A stretch of DNA of 64,000 bases, from positions 1-64,000 of the forward strand of contig NZ_RXOZ01000022.1 in assembly GCF_003991205.1 (NCBI RefSeq). The letters run 5' to 3'. Origin of the DNA: Georgenia sp. SYP-B2076 (GTDB lineage: Bacteria; Actinomycetota; Actinomycetes; Actinomycetales; Actinomycetaceae). Positions within the stretch are counted from its first letter, which is position 1. Every line of letters starts with the position of its first letter. The notes beneath the pieces are model-generated. The model saw only the letters and a program-made list of their open reading frames with translations. It searched no databases and was not told the DNA's origin. A program made the position numbers and the translations under genes. Shown piece by piece: positions 27,218-35,964 of the stretch.

Positions 27218-28140
27218 TGGCGCGCCACATCGTCCTTCGTGTGGCTGCCGCAGTCGGGGTCGTCCTCGGGGCCGCGCTCGTCACGTTCGTCGCCGTCCGC
27301 GCCCTGGGCGATCCGGCACTCGCCATCGCGGGAGGGCCGGACGCCCAGCCGACACCCGAGCTCCTGGCGCAGATCCGGGCGGACTACGGGCTGGACCAGC
27401 CGCTCCACGTGCAGCTCGCGACCTATCTCGGTGGCCTTCTCACGGGTGACCTCGGGACGTCGTACCGCCTCCAGACACCGGTCTCCGCAGCCATCGCCGA
27501 GCAGGCGGGCCCCACCCTCGTGCTGGCCCTGTCCGCCGCCGTCGTCGCCACGGTGGTCTCCGCCGTCGTCGCGCTCCTGACGGCCGGACGCCCGAGCCGC
27601 CGGGTCTCCGGGGCTGTCGAGCTGACGCTGGCCTCGACGCCGACCTTCTGGCTCGGCCTGCTCCTGCTCAGCACGTTCTCCTACGGACTGGGCTGGTTCC
27701 CCGCGATCACCAGCTCCGACCCGTTGTCGGTGGTCCTGCCCGCGCTCACCCTGGGCCTGCCGATCGCCGGCCTGCTCACCCAGGTCCTGCGCACCGCCCT
27801 GGAGGAAGCCCTCGAGCAGCCGTTCATCGTCAGCGCCCGGGCGCGCGGGCTCACAGACACGGCTATCCGGCTCAGACACGCCCTGCGGCATGCCCTCGTG
27901 CCATACCTGACGATGTCGGGCTACCTCGTCGGCGCCCTCCTCGGCGGCGCCGTCGTCACGGAGACGCTCTTCAACAGGCAGGGCATCGGGCGGCTGCTGC
28001 TCAGCTCCGTGACCGGGCAGGACCTCCCCGTCGTCATGGGCGTCGTCCTGCTCAGCGCCGCCGTCTTCGCCGTCGTCAGCCTTCTCGTCGACCTCGCCTA
28101 CCCCGTCATCGACCGCCGCCTGAGGGAACAGCCAGCATGA
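27217..28140 (+). CDS. ABC importer permease 1 (DppB-like) of the sulfur-type operon
   Basis: A 307-residue permease with six helices: the N-terminal ALVTFVAVRALGDPALAI, TGDLGTSYRLQTPV, the EAA loop (FIVSARARGLTDTAIRLRHA) and the LFNRQGIGRLLLSSVTGQD motif identify the DppB/NikB type. The start ATG 27217 shares a base with the preceding stop and its own stop overlaps the next start by 4 bases, so the whole importer is translationally coupled. Confidence 0.92.
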   Translation: MARHIVLRVAAAVGVVLGAALVTFVAVRALGDPALAIAGGPDAQPTPELLAQIRADYGLDQPLHVQLATYLGGLLTGDLGTSYRLQTPVSAAIAEQAGPTLVLALSAAVVATVVSAVVALLTAGRPSRRVSGAVELTLASTPTFWLGLLLLSTFSYGLGWFPAITSSDPLSVVLPALTLGLPIAGLLTQVLRTALEEALEQPFIVSARARGLTDTAIRLRHALRHALVPYLTMSGYLVGALLGGAVVTETLFNRQGIGRLLLSSVTGQDLPVVMGVVLLSAAVFAVVSLLVDLAYPVIDRRLREQPA

Positions 28141-29030
28141 GCCTCATCGACACAGCCCAGCAGCCCGTCGCGCCCTCCACGGCCGCACCGGCAACCTCTG
28201 TGCGCCGCCGGGCACGCCGGAGCACCGGCGGCAGCATCCCGGTGGTTCTCGCCGGCGTCGTGCTGGCCCTCTTCGTGGTCGCGGCGGTCGCGCCGGCACT
28301 CCTCGCCCCGTACGGATACGACGAGGTCAACCCGCAGAAGATCCTTGCCGCCCCGAGCGCCGAGCACGTGTTCGGCACGGACGAGAACGGCCGGGACGTG
28401 CTCAGCCGCATCGTCCACGGAGCGGCGAACTCGCTCCTGCTCGGGTTCGGGGCCGTCGCGATCGCCCTCGTCGGCGGCACCCTGCTCGGCCTGTCGGCCG
28501 CGCTGGGCAACCGCGTGACCAGCTCGCTGCTCATGCGGATCGTCGACGTCGGCCTGGCATTTCCCGAGATGCTCCTCGCCCTGGTGCTCATCGCGGTCGC
28601 CGGCCCCGGCCCCCGGAACGCGCTCATCGCGATCGGAATCGCCACCATCCCCAGCTACGCCCGCGTCATCCGGGCCCAGACGCTCGGCGTCCGCGGCTCA
28701 AGCTATGTGGAGGCCGCACATGCCCTCGGCCTGCGCCCGGCACAGGTGCTCGTGCGGCACGTGCTGCCCAACGCCGTCCGTCCGCTCATCGTCATCGCGA
28801 CGATCGGTGTGGGCACGGCCACACTTGCCGGCGCCGCGCTGAGCTTCATCGGCCTCGGGGTCTCCCCGCCCACCCCCGAGTGGGGGTCAATGCTCTCCAC
28901 GGCCCGGACATTCATCCAGCAGGCGTGGTGGTACGGCGCCTTCCCGGGACTCGCCATCACCGCGCTCGTGGTCAGCACGAGCGTGCTCGGCCGCGCACTC
29001 CAGGCAAGGTTCGAAGGGAGAACAGCATGA
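28137..29030 (+). CDS. ABC importer permease 2 (DppC-like) of the sulfur-type operon
   Basis: A 297-residue permease with a long polar N-terminus (about 40 residues), the DppC motif VFGTDENGRDVLSRIVHGA, the EAA loop (SYVEAAHALGLRPAQVLVRH) and the GLGVSPPTPEWGSML motif. Companion of the preceding permease; ATGA overlaps at both ends. ATG 28137. Confidence 0.92.
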   Translation: MSLIDTAQQPVAPSTAAPATSVRRRARRSTGGSIPVVLAGVVLALFVVAAVAPALLAPYGYDEVNPQKILAAPSAEHVFGTDENGRDVLSRIVHGAANSLLLGFGAVAIALVGGTLLGLSAALGNRVTSSLLMRIVDVGLAFPEMLLALVLIAVAGPGPRNALIAIGIATIPSYARVIRAQTLGVRGSSYVEAAHALGLRPAQVLVRHVLPNAVRPLIVIATIGVGTATLAGAALSFIGLGVSPPTPEWGSMLSTARTFIQQAWWYGAFPGLAITALVVSTSVLGRALQARFEGRTA

Positions 29031-30667
29031 GCGTCCAGACGCTCACGAGCCCGGGGAGTCCTGCACACGCCGAGACTGCACTGCTCAAGGTGACCGGCCT
29101 GCGAGTGGCGTTCCGCCACAACGCCGCCGTCGTGAAGGACTCCTCGTTCGAGCTGCGCCGGGGCGAATGCCTGGCGATCGTGGGTGAGTCCGGCTCGGGA
29201 AAGTCTGTCACTGCCCGCGCGCTCATCGGGCTCGCCGGGGCAGGCTCCCAGGTAGACGCCGGCCGGCTCGAGCTCGACGGGACCGACCTGCTCACCCTGT
29301 CGGAGCGGGGCTGGCGCTCCGTCCGGGGCAACAGGATCGGCTTCGTGCTGCAGGACGCCCTGGTCTCTCTCGACCCGCTCCGCACGGTTGGCCGGGAGGT
29401 CGAGGAAGCCATCGCGGCCCACGCTCCTGGGATGACCAGGTCCGAGCGTCGGGACCGTGCCGTCGCGCTGCTCGAGCGTGCGGGCATCCCGGAGGCGGCG
29501 CGCCGCGCCGACCAGCTCCCGCACGAGCTCTCTGGCGGCCTTCGCCAGCGTGCGCTCATCGCGACCGCGCTGGCGGGCGACCCGGACCTCATCATCGCGG
29601 ACGAGCCCACCACGGCCCTCGACGTCACCGTCCAGGCACAGATCCTCGAGCTCTTCGAGGACCTCAAGGCCGAGGGGCTGGCCCTGCTCGTCATCAGCCA
29701 CGACCTCGCCGTCGTCAGCCGACTAGCCGACCGCATCGCGGTGATGCACGACGGCGAGATCGTCGAGGCCGGGCCCGCCGGGGAGGTGCTGTTCGCCCCG
29801 CGGGAGGACTACACCCGCCTCCTCATCGACGCCGTCCCCGAGGGGCGGTCGCTCCGCCTGAACCGTGCCTCCGGGACCGTCGTGGCCCGGGCGCACTCCG
29901 TGACCAAGGTCTTCAGGTCCCCCGGCGGCCATCGCCACACGGCCGTCGACGACGTCACCTTCGAGCTTCACGCCGGCGAGACCGTCGGCCTCGTCGGGGA
30001 GTCCGGGTCCGGCAAGACGACCACGGCCCGGATTCTCCTCGGGCTCACCGAGCCGGACTCCGGCCGCGTCGAAATCGATGGGCGCGCCTGGGCCGATCTC
30101 GACAAGCGCGAGCGCGTCGCCCAGCGGCGGGCCATCCAGGTGGTCTACCAGGACACACTCGGCTCCTTCGACCCTCGCTACACCGTCGCCCGGGTCCTCG
30201 GTGAGGCCCTGGGGGTCGCCGGCGTGCCGAGGGGCCGGCGCCGGCAGGCCGCGGGCGAGCTGCTCGACTCGGTCGGCCTGCCGACCGGGGTGCTCGGGCG
30301 CCGCCCGCTCGAGCTCTCGGGAGGACAGCGGCAGCGGGTGGCGATCGCCCGGGCCCTGGCCCCGAGGCCGCGCGTCATCGTGTGCGACGAACCCGTCTCG
30401 GCCCTGGACGTCTCGATCCAGGCTCAGGTGCTCGACCTTCTCGTCGACCTCCAGCGCGAGACCGGGGTCTCTTACCTCTTCATCTCGCACGACCTCGCGG
30501 TGATCAACCACGTCAGCCATCGGGTGCTCGTCATGAAGGACGGACGCGTCGTCGAGCAGGGCGACGTGGGCAGTGTGTTCGACACGCCCCGCCATCCGTA
30601 CAGCCGCGAGCTCATCGCGGCCATCCCCCGCCTTGCACCGCCACAGAAGGAAGAGGTCCCCGCATGA
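29027..30667 (+). CDS. fused double-ATPase subunit of the sulfur-type ABC importer
   Basis: A 546-residue protein with two ABC ATPase domains, the energising subunit of the importer. Domain 1 has Walker A GESGSGKS at 53-60 and signature LSGGLRQRALIATAL with DEPTTALD; domain 2 has Walker A GESGSGKT near 325, signature LSGGQRQRVAIARAL and DEPVSALD. The peptide-importer tail RHPYSRELI closes domain 2. The first signature has LSGGL where LSGGQ is usual, a modest deviation. Unlike the ATPase at 11117-13000, its interdomain linker is short and has no repeat. ATG 29027 overlaps the upstream stop by 4 bases. Confidence 0.93.
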   Translation: MSVQTLTSPGSPAHAETALLKVTGLRVAFRHNAAVVKDSSFELRRGECLAIVGESGSGKSVTARALIGLAGAGSQVDAGRLELDGTDLLTLSERGWRSVRGNRIGFVLQDALVSLDPLRTVGREVEEAIAAHAPGMTRSERRDRAVALLERAGIPEAARRADQLPHELSGGLRQRALIATALAGDPDLIIADEPTTALDVTVQAQILELFEDLKAEGLALLVISHDLAVVSRLADRIAVMHDGEIVEAGPAGEVLFAPREDYTRLLIDAVPEGRSLRLNRASGTVVARAHSVTKVFRSPGGHRHTAVDDVTFELHAGETVGLVGESGSGKTTTARILLGLTEPDSGRVEIDGRAWADLDKRERVAQRRAIQVVYQDTLGSFDPRYTVARVLGEALGVAGVPRGRRRQAAGELLDSVGLPTGVLGRRPLELSGGQRQRVAIARALAPRPRVIVCDEPVSALDVSIQAQVLDLLVDLQRETGVSYLFISHDLAVINHVSHRVLVMKDGRVVEQGDVGSVFDTPRHPYSRELIAAIPRLAPPQKEEVPA

Positions 30668-31983
30668 CAACGACCACCGCACGGCACGGCACGGCACCCG
30701 GAGGCACGGCGCCCTCCGGGCTGAGGGCACGGGCTCTCACGCCGGGAGCCCATGGCCCGGGGCGCCCGAGCGACGCCGACCTCGCCGCGGTCTTCAGGCC
30801 CGTGCTCGAGCGCATCGCCGCGACGGCGCTCGAGCGGGAGTCAGATCGTGTGCTTCCCTTCGAGCCGGTCGCTTGGCTGCGCGAGGTCCGCTTCGGCGCG
30901 CTCCGCGTTCCCCGGGAGCACGGCGGCTATGGGGCCGGCTGGAAGCAGTTCCTGTCCCTCCTGGTCGACCTCGGCGCCGCCGACCCCAACGTGGCGCATC
31001 TCTACCGTGGCCACATCGCCGTCGTCGAGGAGCAGCTTGCCGCCCCGCCAAGCGAGACACGGGACCGCTGGCTAACCCGCTTCGGGCGGGGAGAGATCGT
31101 CGGGAACGCCTCCACCGAGCCGGGCAGCACGCCGCTCCTGAAGAAGCAGACGGTCCTGGTGCCCGATGGTGACGGGTGGCGGCTGACGGGGACGAAGTTC
31201 TACTCCACCGGCAGCATCTTCGCGGACTGGATCGACGCCTCCGCCTCGCTCGCGGATGGTGAGCAGGTCAACGTGCTTGTCTCGGCGAGACAGCCCGGCG
31301 TCGAGCTCAGCGATGACTGGGACGGTTTCGGCCAGAAGCTCACCGGGACCGGGACGACGGTCTTCACCAACGCCGTCGTCGAACCCGGTGCGCTCCAGCA
31401 CCGGTCGGAGCGGCTCAGCTACCTCGGTGCGGTGTACCAGATCGTCCTGCTCGCCGCGGTCGCGGGTATTGCGCGGCGGCTCTCGGACGACACGGCGGAC
31501 GCGGTCCGTCACCGCAGCAGGGTGTACAGCCACGGCAACGCCGACCTCGCCCGGGAAGATCCGCAGATCCTCCAGATCGTCGGCGAGATCGCGAGCACGG
31601 CCCACGCCGCCCGGGCCCTGGTGCTCTCCACGGCGCCCGCCTTCGCCGCGGCGCGCGAGGAGCACGTCCAGTCGCGCACCGGCGTCCCCTCGCTCGAGGC
31701 GACCTACGGCGTCGAGCTCGATGTCTACCGCGTCCAGGTCGTGCTCGCCGGTCTCGTGCCCCGGGCGGCCACGCACCTGTTCGACGCCCTCGGCTCGTCC
31801 GCCGTGCGGGTCAGCGCCTCACTGGATCGGCACTGGCGCAACGCGCGGACGATCCTCTCGCACAATCCGGTCGTCTACCGCGCCCGGATCCTCGGCGACC
31901 ACGCCGTCAACGGCGGCATCCCCGACCTCGTCGGCGCCGTCGGAGTCGCCGCATCGACCCTGGACAAGGAGCAAGCGAAGTGA
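30664..31983 (+). CDS. acyl-CoA dehydrogenase-fold flavin monooxygenase (DszC/SfnB-like)
   Basis: A 439-residue protein of the acyl-CoA dehydrogenase superfamily, group DszC/SfnB/TdsC, whose members oxygenate organosulfur compounds or related substrates with reduced FMN. The N-terminal helical domain starts near residue 40; the middle beta domain shows NASTEPGSTPLLKK, the WRLTGTKFYSTGSIFADWID strand and VFTNAVVEPG, and the C-terminal helices contain HRSRVYSHGNADLAREDP, typical of this group rather than of true acyl-CoA dehydrogenases. The usual catalytic glutamate of dehydrogenases is not apparent. ATG 30664 and the stop both overlap neighbours by 4 bases. A flavin reductase must come from elsewhere. 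Confidence 0.85.
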   Translation: MTTTTARHGTAPGGTAPSGLRARALTPGAHGPGRPSDADLAAVFRPVLERIAATALERESDRVLPFEPVAWLREVRFGALRVPREHGGYGAGWKQFLSLLVDLGAADPNVAHLYRGHIAVVEEQLAAPPSETRDRWLTRFGRGEIVGNASTEPGSTPLLKKQTVLVPDGDGWRLTGTKFYSTGSIFADWIDASASLADGEQVNVLVSARQPGVELSDDWDGFGQKLTGTGTTVFTNAVVEPGALQHRSERLSYLGAVYQIVLLAAVAGIARRLSDDTADAVRHRSRVYSHGNADLAREDPQILQIVGEIASTAHAARALVLSTAPAFAAAREEHVQSRTGVPSLEATYGVELDVYRVQVVLAGLVPRAATHLFDALGSSAVRVSASLDRHWRNARTILSHNPVVYRARILGDHAVNGGIPDLVGAVGVAASTLDKEQAK

Positions 31984-33371
31984 CTCACCTGCTGTTCAAC
32001 GCCTTCGTCATGAACACCGGCTCGCACATCCATCACGGGCAGTGGCGCCACCCGGGCGCCCGGCAGGCCGAGTTCAACGACGTCAACCTGTGGATCGACC
32101 TCGCCAAGACGCTGGAGGCCGGCCTCTTCGACGCCATGTTCTTCGCCGACGTGACCGGCCTGTACGGCCCGGCGGACGGGCAGTACGTGGACAACGTCCA
32201 CGAGGGCCTGCAGATCCCGTCCAACGACCCGGCGGTGCTGCTCGGCGCGCTGGCCACCCACACGAAGCACCTCGGGCTGGCCCTGACGTCCAACGTCATG
32301 CAGAACCACCCGTTCAACTTCGCCCGCCAGGTCTCCACCCTCGACCACATCTCCGGCGGTCGGATCGCCTGGAACGTCGTGACGTCCACGCAGGAGAACG
32401 CGGCCCGGAACTTCGGTCTCCCCGCCCTGGTCGAGCACGACGCCCGCTACGACTGGGCGGACGAGTACCTCGAGGTGGTCTACAAGCTGTGGGAGGGCTC
32501 CTGGGACGACGGCGCCCTGCTGGGGGACAAGGAGGGGGGCCGGTTCTCCGACCCGGCGAAGATCCACAAGATCTACCACGAGGGCCCGCGCTACCAGGTC
32601 GAGGGCCCGCACCTGCCCTCGCCGTCGCCGCAGCGCACCCCGGTGCTCTTCCAGGCCGGCGGCTCCCCCCGCGGCACGCGCTTCGCCGCGGAGAACGCCG
32701 AAGCCGTCTTCATCATGACGCCGAACCCCGGCGTGGCCCGCGACCAGATCTCCCGCACGCGCGACCTCGCCGTCGCGGCGGGGCGTGCGCCGGCGGACGT
32801 CACGTTCTACCAGGGGCTCACCCTCGTCATCGGCGGCAGCCACGAGGAGGTCGCCGCGCGGGAGGCCGAGTACCTCCGGTACGCGTCCGTCACCGGCTAC
32901 CTCACGCACGCCTCGCTGGGCATCCTGCCGGACGGCACCCGCCTGCCGGACGACACCCTGCTCAAGGACATCCCGAACAACGGTGGACGGGCGCACGTGG
33001 AGTGGCTGCGCCGGGCGACGCCGGACCGCGAGCCGACGCTCGCCGACCTCGCCGGCGCGCGGCTGCGCAACGGGTACGTGGCGGGCACCGCGGAGGAGAT
33101 CGCCGACCAGCTGGGGGCCTGGCAGGCGGCCGGGGTGGACGGCATCAACCTCATGAACATGCGCCTGCCCGGGACGTTCGAGGAGTTCAACGAGCTGCTC
33201 CTGCCCACCCTGCAGCGCCGCGGCCTGGCCAAGACCGAGTACGCCGAGGGCACCCTGCGCCGCAAGCTGTTCGGCACGGACAGGCTCAACGAGCGACACC
33301 CCGCCGCCCGCTACCGCGGGGCGTTCGCGCCTCAGCCCGCGAGCGCCGGCGCGTCCGAGCGGTCCCGCTAG
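31980..33371 (+). CDS. NtaA/DmoA-family FMN-dependent monooxygenase
   Basis: A 463-residue luciferase-like flavin monooxygenase of the NtaA/SnaA/DszA/DmoA group. These cleave C-N or C-S bonds with reduced FMN, for example in nitrilotriacetate, dibenzothiophene sulfone or dimethylsulfide degradation. Visible features: NAFVMNTGSHIHHGQWRHPG near the start, LAKTLEAGLFDAMFFADVTG, TLDHISGGRIAWNVVTS and the phosphate-binding region FQAGGSPRGTRFAAENAEAV. Pairing with a DszC-like enzyme mirrors dsz/sfn sulfur-scavenging systems. GTG 31980 overlaps the previous stop. Last gene before a strong terminator. Confidence 0.9.
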   Translation: MTHLLFNAFVMNTGSHIHHGQWRHPGARQAEFNDVNLWIDLAKTLEAGLFDAMFFADVTGLYGPADGQYVDNVHEGLQIPSNDPAVLLGALATHTKHLGLALTSNVMQNHPFNFARQVSTLDHISGGRIAWNVVTSTQENAARNFGLPALVEHDARYDWADEYLEVVYKLWEGSWDDGALLGDKEGGRFSDPAKIHKIYHEGPRYQVEGPHLPSPSPQRTPVLFQAGGSPRGTRFAAENAEAVFIMTPNPGVARDQISRTRDLAVAAGRAPADVTFYQGLTLVIGGSHEEVAAREAEYLRYASVTGYLTHASLGILPDGTRLPDDTLLKDIPNNGGRAHVEWLRRATPDREPTLADLAGARLRNGYVAGTAEEIADQLGAWQAAGVDGINLMNMRLPGTFEEFNELLLPTLQRRGLAKTEYAEGTLRRKLFGTDRLNERHPAARYRGAFAPQPASAGASERSR

Positions 33372-33407
33372 CTCCTCCGGCCGGGTCGGGTGCCCGACGG
33401 TCGTCGC

Positions 33408-33443
33408 GGGTGGGGTGCCCGACGGTCGTCGGGCGTCCCACCC
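33408..33443 (+). terminator. terminator of the sulfur-type operon
   Basis: GGGTGGGGTGCCCGAC pairs with GTCGGGCGTCCCACCC around a GGTC loop, a 16-bp stem with two adjacent G-U pairs, 36 bases after the last stop codon. A partial copy of the left half (GGTGCCCGACGGTCGTCG-like, from about 33388) lies just before it. Confidence 0.8.
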
Positions 33444-33774
33444 TCACGGCCGTCGTCCTCCTGTCGCGGCGCCGCCACGGCCATCCGGCTGGGCCGGCCG
33501 CGCCGAGTGAGCGCGGGGCCCGGCGCGGGCCCCTGCCGCGGCGACCGCGATGTCAGTGGTCCCTGATAGATCTTGGGCATGCGCATATCGCACGGACGGG
33601 GCCCCTTCGGCCCCGGTGCCGCGTGGCCGGGCGCGGCACGGGACGCGCCCGGCCGGGGCGCGGTTAGCCGCTGCATCCGTCCGCAGGGCGGCAGCCGAAT
33701 AACAAGGTATGCGCAGGATCTTGAGAGTCTCGCGTCCGCGAAGCCATCCCGGCGTGCCCGAAGGAGGACGACCC
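33444..33774. other. 331-base region without a gene
   Basis: Open frames here are arginine/proline-rich and lack ribosome sites. There is an 8-bp hairpin, GTGCCGCG (33616-33623) with CGCGGCAC (33632-33639). The final bases carry the AAGGAGG ribosome site (33761-33767) of the next gene. No RNA gene was recognised. Confidence 0.4.
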
Positions 33775-33981
33775 ATGTGCACCGCTGCCGTGCTGAACGA
33801 GCATGACCTCCGCCTCGACGAGCGCGTCCGTGCGCTCAACGAGGCCGCCGACAGGATCTCCGCCCTGCCCTGCGGGAACGTCCACGAGATGGATGTGCTC
33901 ATGGGGCTCGCCCGGGACATGATCGCCAAGATGGTCCGCGACATGGCGTCCTCCGCAGCGGCGGCCCCGCCGGTGTCCTGA
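33775..33981 (+). CDS. small hypothetical protein
   Basis: A 68-residue soluble, helical protein starting MCTAAVLNEHDLRLDERVRA with a second helix (EMDVLMGLARDMIAKMVRDM) and an Ala/Pro tail. The AAGGAGG ribosome site eight bases before ATG 33775 is one of the best in the window, so the gene is likely real. No domain recognised. It is followed by DUF1810 gene 59 bases later on the same strand. Confidence 0.65.
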   Translation: MCTAAVLNEHDLRLDERVRALNEAADRISALPCGNVHEMDVLMGLARDMIAKMVRDMASSAAAAPPVS

Positions 33982-34040
33982 CGATCGCCTCGTGCCGCGA
34001 CCGACTCGGCCGCAAGGGGGACCAGGAGGGGGAAACGCCC

Positions 34041-34466
34041 GTGCACGACACGTACGACCTCGAGCGCTTCGTCACCGCCCAGGACGCCAACGGCACCTAC
34101 GACGAGGCGCTCGCCGAGCTGCGCCGTGGCCGCAAGACGAGCCACTGGATGTGGTTCGTCTTCCCGCAGATCGCGGGACTGGGCAGGAGCGCGACCTCCC
34201 GACGCTTTGCGGTCTCGTCGCTGGCCGAGGCGCAGGCCTACGCCCGCCACCCCGTCCTCGGGCCGCGGCTGCGCGAGAGCGCGCAGGTCGTCGCCGAGAC
34301 CGGTGCCGGTAGCGCGGAGGAGGTCTTCGGTGACATCGACGCCGTGAAGCTGCGCTCGTCCATGACGCTCTTCGCGCGCGCCGCGCCCGGCGAGCCCGCC
34401 TTCCAGCGGGTGCTCGACCGCTTCTTCGGCGGCGCGGGCGATCCCGAGACCCTTCGCCGCCTCTGA
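34041..34466 (+). CDS. DUF1810 family protein
   Basis: A 141-residue protein matching DUF1810: YDLERFVTAQD at the start, EALAELRRGRKTSHWMWFVF followed by PQIAGLGRSATSRRFAV, then LGPRLRESAQVV and the KLRSSMTLFARA helix. The family is common in bacteria, small, soluble and uncharacterised. GTG 34041 is the natural family start; the leader contains GGGGGACCAGGAGG about 15 bases upstream. Confidence 0.87.
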   Translation: MHDTYDLERFVTAQDANGTYDEALAELRRGRKTSHWMWFVFPQIAGLGRSATSRRFAVSSLAEAQAYARHPVLGPRLRESAQVVAETGAGSAEEVFGDIDAVKLRSSMTLFARAAPGEPAFQRVLDRFFGGAGDPETLRRL

Positions 34467-34627
34467 GTCTCCGGGCCAACCTGCCCCACGAATGGGGGCC
34501 TTACGCGCCCGTGCCCCCCGCGTACGGTAGACGTGCAGGTTTGCATCGCCGCGCCCCGCGCCGTCCAGGGCGATGCCCGGTGTGCGCCCTGTGAGAGGCC
34601 GACACCGACGCGCACCTGGAGGGTCCG

Positions 34628-34915
34628 ATGGACGTGGTGATCAGGCACTACAAGGGTGCCTCCGAGCTGATCGACGAGCTGGGACGCCGTTCCGGCGAGG
34701 TCGAGGAGCTGATACGAGGCGTCCCCGGCTTCGTGTCGTACCACCTGGTGAAGACGTCAGACGGCGGCTTCAGCGTCAGCGTCTACGAGGACGCCACCGG
34801 CACGCAGGAGTCGGTCCGGCGGGCGGCCGAGTACATCCGGACCAACCTGTCGGCGTTGAGCGTCTCCCCGCCCGACGTCCTGCAGGGCGAGTCGATCGTC
34901 TCGTTCTCTGCCTGA
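34628..34915 (+). CDS. small ABM-like alpha/beta protein
   Basis: A 95-residue protein with a ferredoxin-like arrangement: first strand MDVVIRHYKG, helix ELIDELGRRSGEVEELI, strand GFVSYHLVKTSDGGFSVSVY, and helix GTQESVRRAAEYIRTNL. It resembles dimeric alpha/beta-barrel (ABM/YgiN) proteins in fold but has no obvious active site. ATG 34628 follows GGAGGGTCC. Function unknown. Confidence 0.7.
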   Translation: MDVVIRHYKGASELIDELGRRSGEVEELIRGVPGFVSYHLVKTSDGGFSVSVYEDATGTQESVRRAAEYIRTNLSALSVSPPDVLQGESIVSFSA

Positions 34916-35009
34916 TCCCCCGGGCGCCCCGAGCGATCGTCCCCTCTCCCCCGCCGCCCGACGCTCTGCCGGTCGGCCGATGACCGTCCGAACCGCACAG
35001 GAGGCTCCC

Positions 35010-35390
35010 GTGCTCTCCACCTACACACCCGTTCCCACGCTCGCCGTCAAGGACCTGGCCTCTGCGCGCGAGTTCTACGAGGGCGTCCTCGGCTTCACGG
35101 CCGGGGACGACGTCCCGGACGGGGTGTTGTACACCGCGGGTGCGAGCCAGTTCCTCGTCTACCCCTCCTCCTACGCCGGGACGAACAAGGCCACGGCCGT
35201 GTCCTTCCAGGTGCCCGCCGACGCCTTCGACACCGAGATCGCCGCCCTACGGGAGAAGGGCCTCGAGTTCCAGACGTTCGACCTGGACGGCGCCTCCTGG
35301 TCGGACGGGGTCATGTCGATGGGTGACGAGCGGGTGGTCTGGTTCGCCGACCCGGACGGGAACATCATCGCTGTGGAGACCGCCGGCTGA
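35010..35390 (+). CDS. VOC-family (glyoxalase/dioxygenase-like) protein
   Basis: A 126-residue vicinal-oxygen-chelate protein with paired beta-alpha-beta-beta-beta modules: LAVKDLASAREFYEGVLGFT at the start, TAVSFQVPADAFDTEIAALR at mid-chain, and VVWFADPDGNIIAVET at the end with E near residue 122 as the usual metal ligand. Members include glyoxalases, bleomycin-binding proteins and many of unknown role. GTG 35010 is preferred over ATG 34980 because AGGAGG lies six bases before it. Confidence 0.82.
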   Translation: MLSTYTPVPTLAVKDLASAREFYEGVLGFTAGDDVPDGVLYTAGASQFLVYPSSYAGTNKATAVSFQVPADAFDTEIAALREKGLEFQTFDLDGASWSDGVMSMGDERVVWFADPDGNIIAVETAG

Positions 35391-35479
35391 GGGACTACGT
35401 CTCGCGCTGTCTGTCCTCCGTGGCGTCGCGGTGAGCGTCCGCGCCCCCGCGACGCGGCACCGCTACACACGTGTGCCAC

Positions 35480-35485
35480 CACAAT
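35480..35485 (+). promoter_or_regulatory. -10-like box of leaderless transcript
   Basis: CACAAT is followed by GGTCTC and then GTG at 35492. The A at position 2 and T at position 6 match the conserved bases of an actinobacterial -10 element. This decides the start of the YchJ-like gene. Confidence 0.4.
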
Positions 35486-35491
35486 GGTCTC

Positions 35492-35908
35492 GTGCCACCC
35501 TCTCCCCTGCCCGGCGACGCCCGCTGCCCCTGCCTGTCGGGCGAGACCTACGGGGCCTGCTGCGGGCGGTTCCACGCGGGCCTCGCCGTCGGCAGCCCGC
35601 ACGCCCCCACGGCGGAGGCGCTCATGCGGTCGCGCTTCAGCGCGTTCGCCGTCGGCGACGCGGACTACCTGCTCGCAACCTGGCACCCGGCCACGCGCCC
35701 CGGTGCCCTCGACCTGGATGACGACACGGAATGGCGGCGCCTGGACATCCTCCGGGCCGCGGCGGGCGGCCCGTTCGACACGACGGGCGTCGTCGAGTTC
35801 GTGGCGCACTACCGTGACGCCGCGGGGCGCGGGCGGCTGCACGAGGTGAGCCGGTTCGTGCGCGAGGACGGGCGCTGGTACTACGTCGAGGGCACCCACC
35901 CCGCATAG
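35492..35908 (+). CDS. YchJ-family SEC-C motif protein
   Basis: A 138-residue protein of the YchJ/UPF0225 family. The N-terminal SEC-C-like zinc-binding motif is visible as CPCLSG then YGACCGRFH, followed by the NTF2-like domain with TAEALMRSRFSAFAVGDADY, LLATWHP and VEFVAHYRDAAGRGRLHEVS. The chain ends RWYYVEG. Its function is unknown; zinc or protein binding is expected. GTG 35492 is chosen on the -10 spacing; GTG 35471 would add seven residues. Confidence 0.85.
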   Translation: MPPSPLPGDARCPCLSGETYGACCGRFHAGLAVGSPHAPTAEALMRSRFSAFAVGDADYLLATWHPATRPGALDLDDDTEWRRLDILRAAAGGPFDTTGVVEFVAHYRDAAGRGRLHEVSRFVREDGRWYYVEGTHPA

Positions 35909-35964
35909 CGCGCGAGGGGTGCGCCGCCGTCGTGCGGCGCGACCCGGGGTGCTTGAATCGGACC

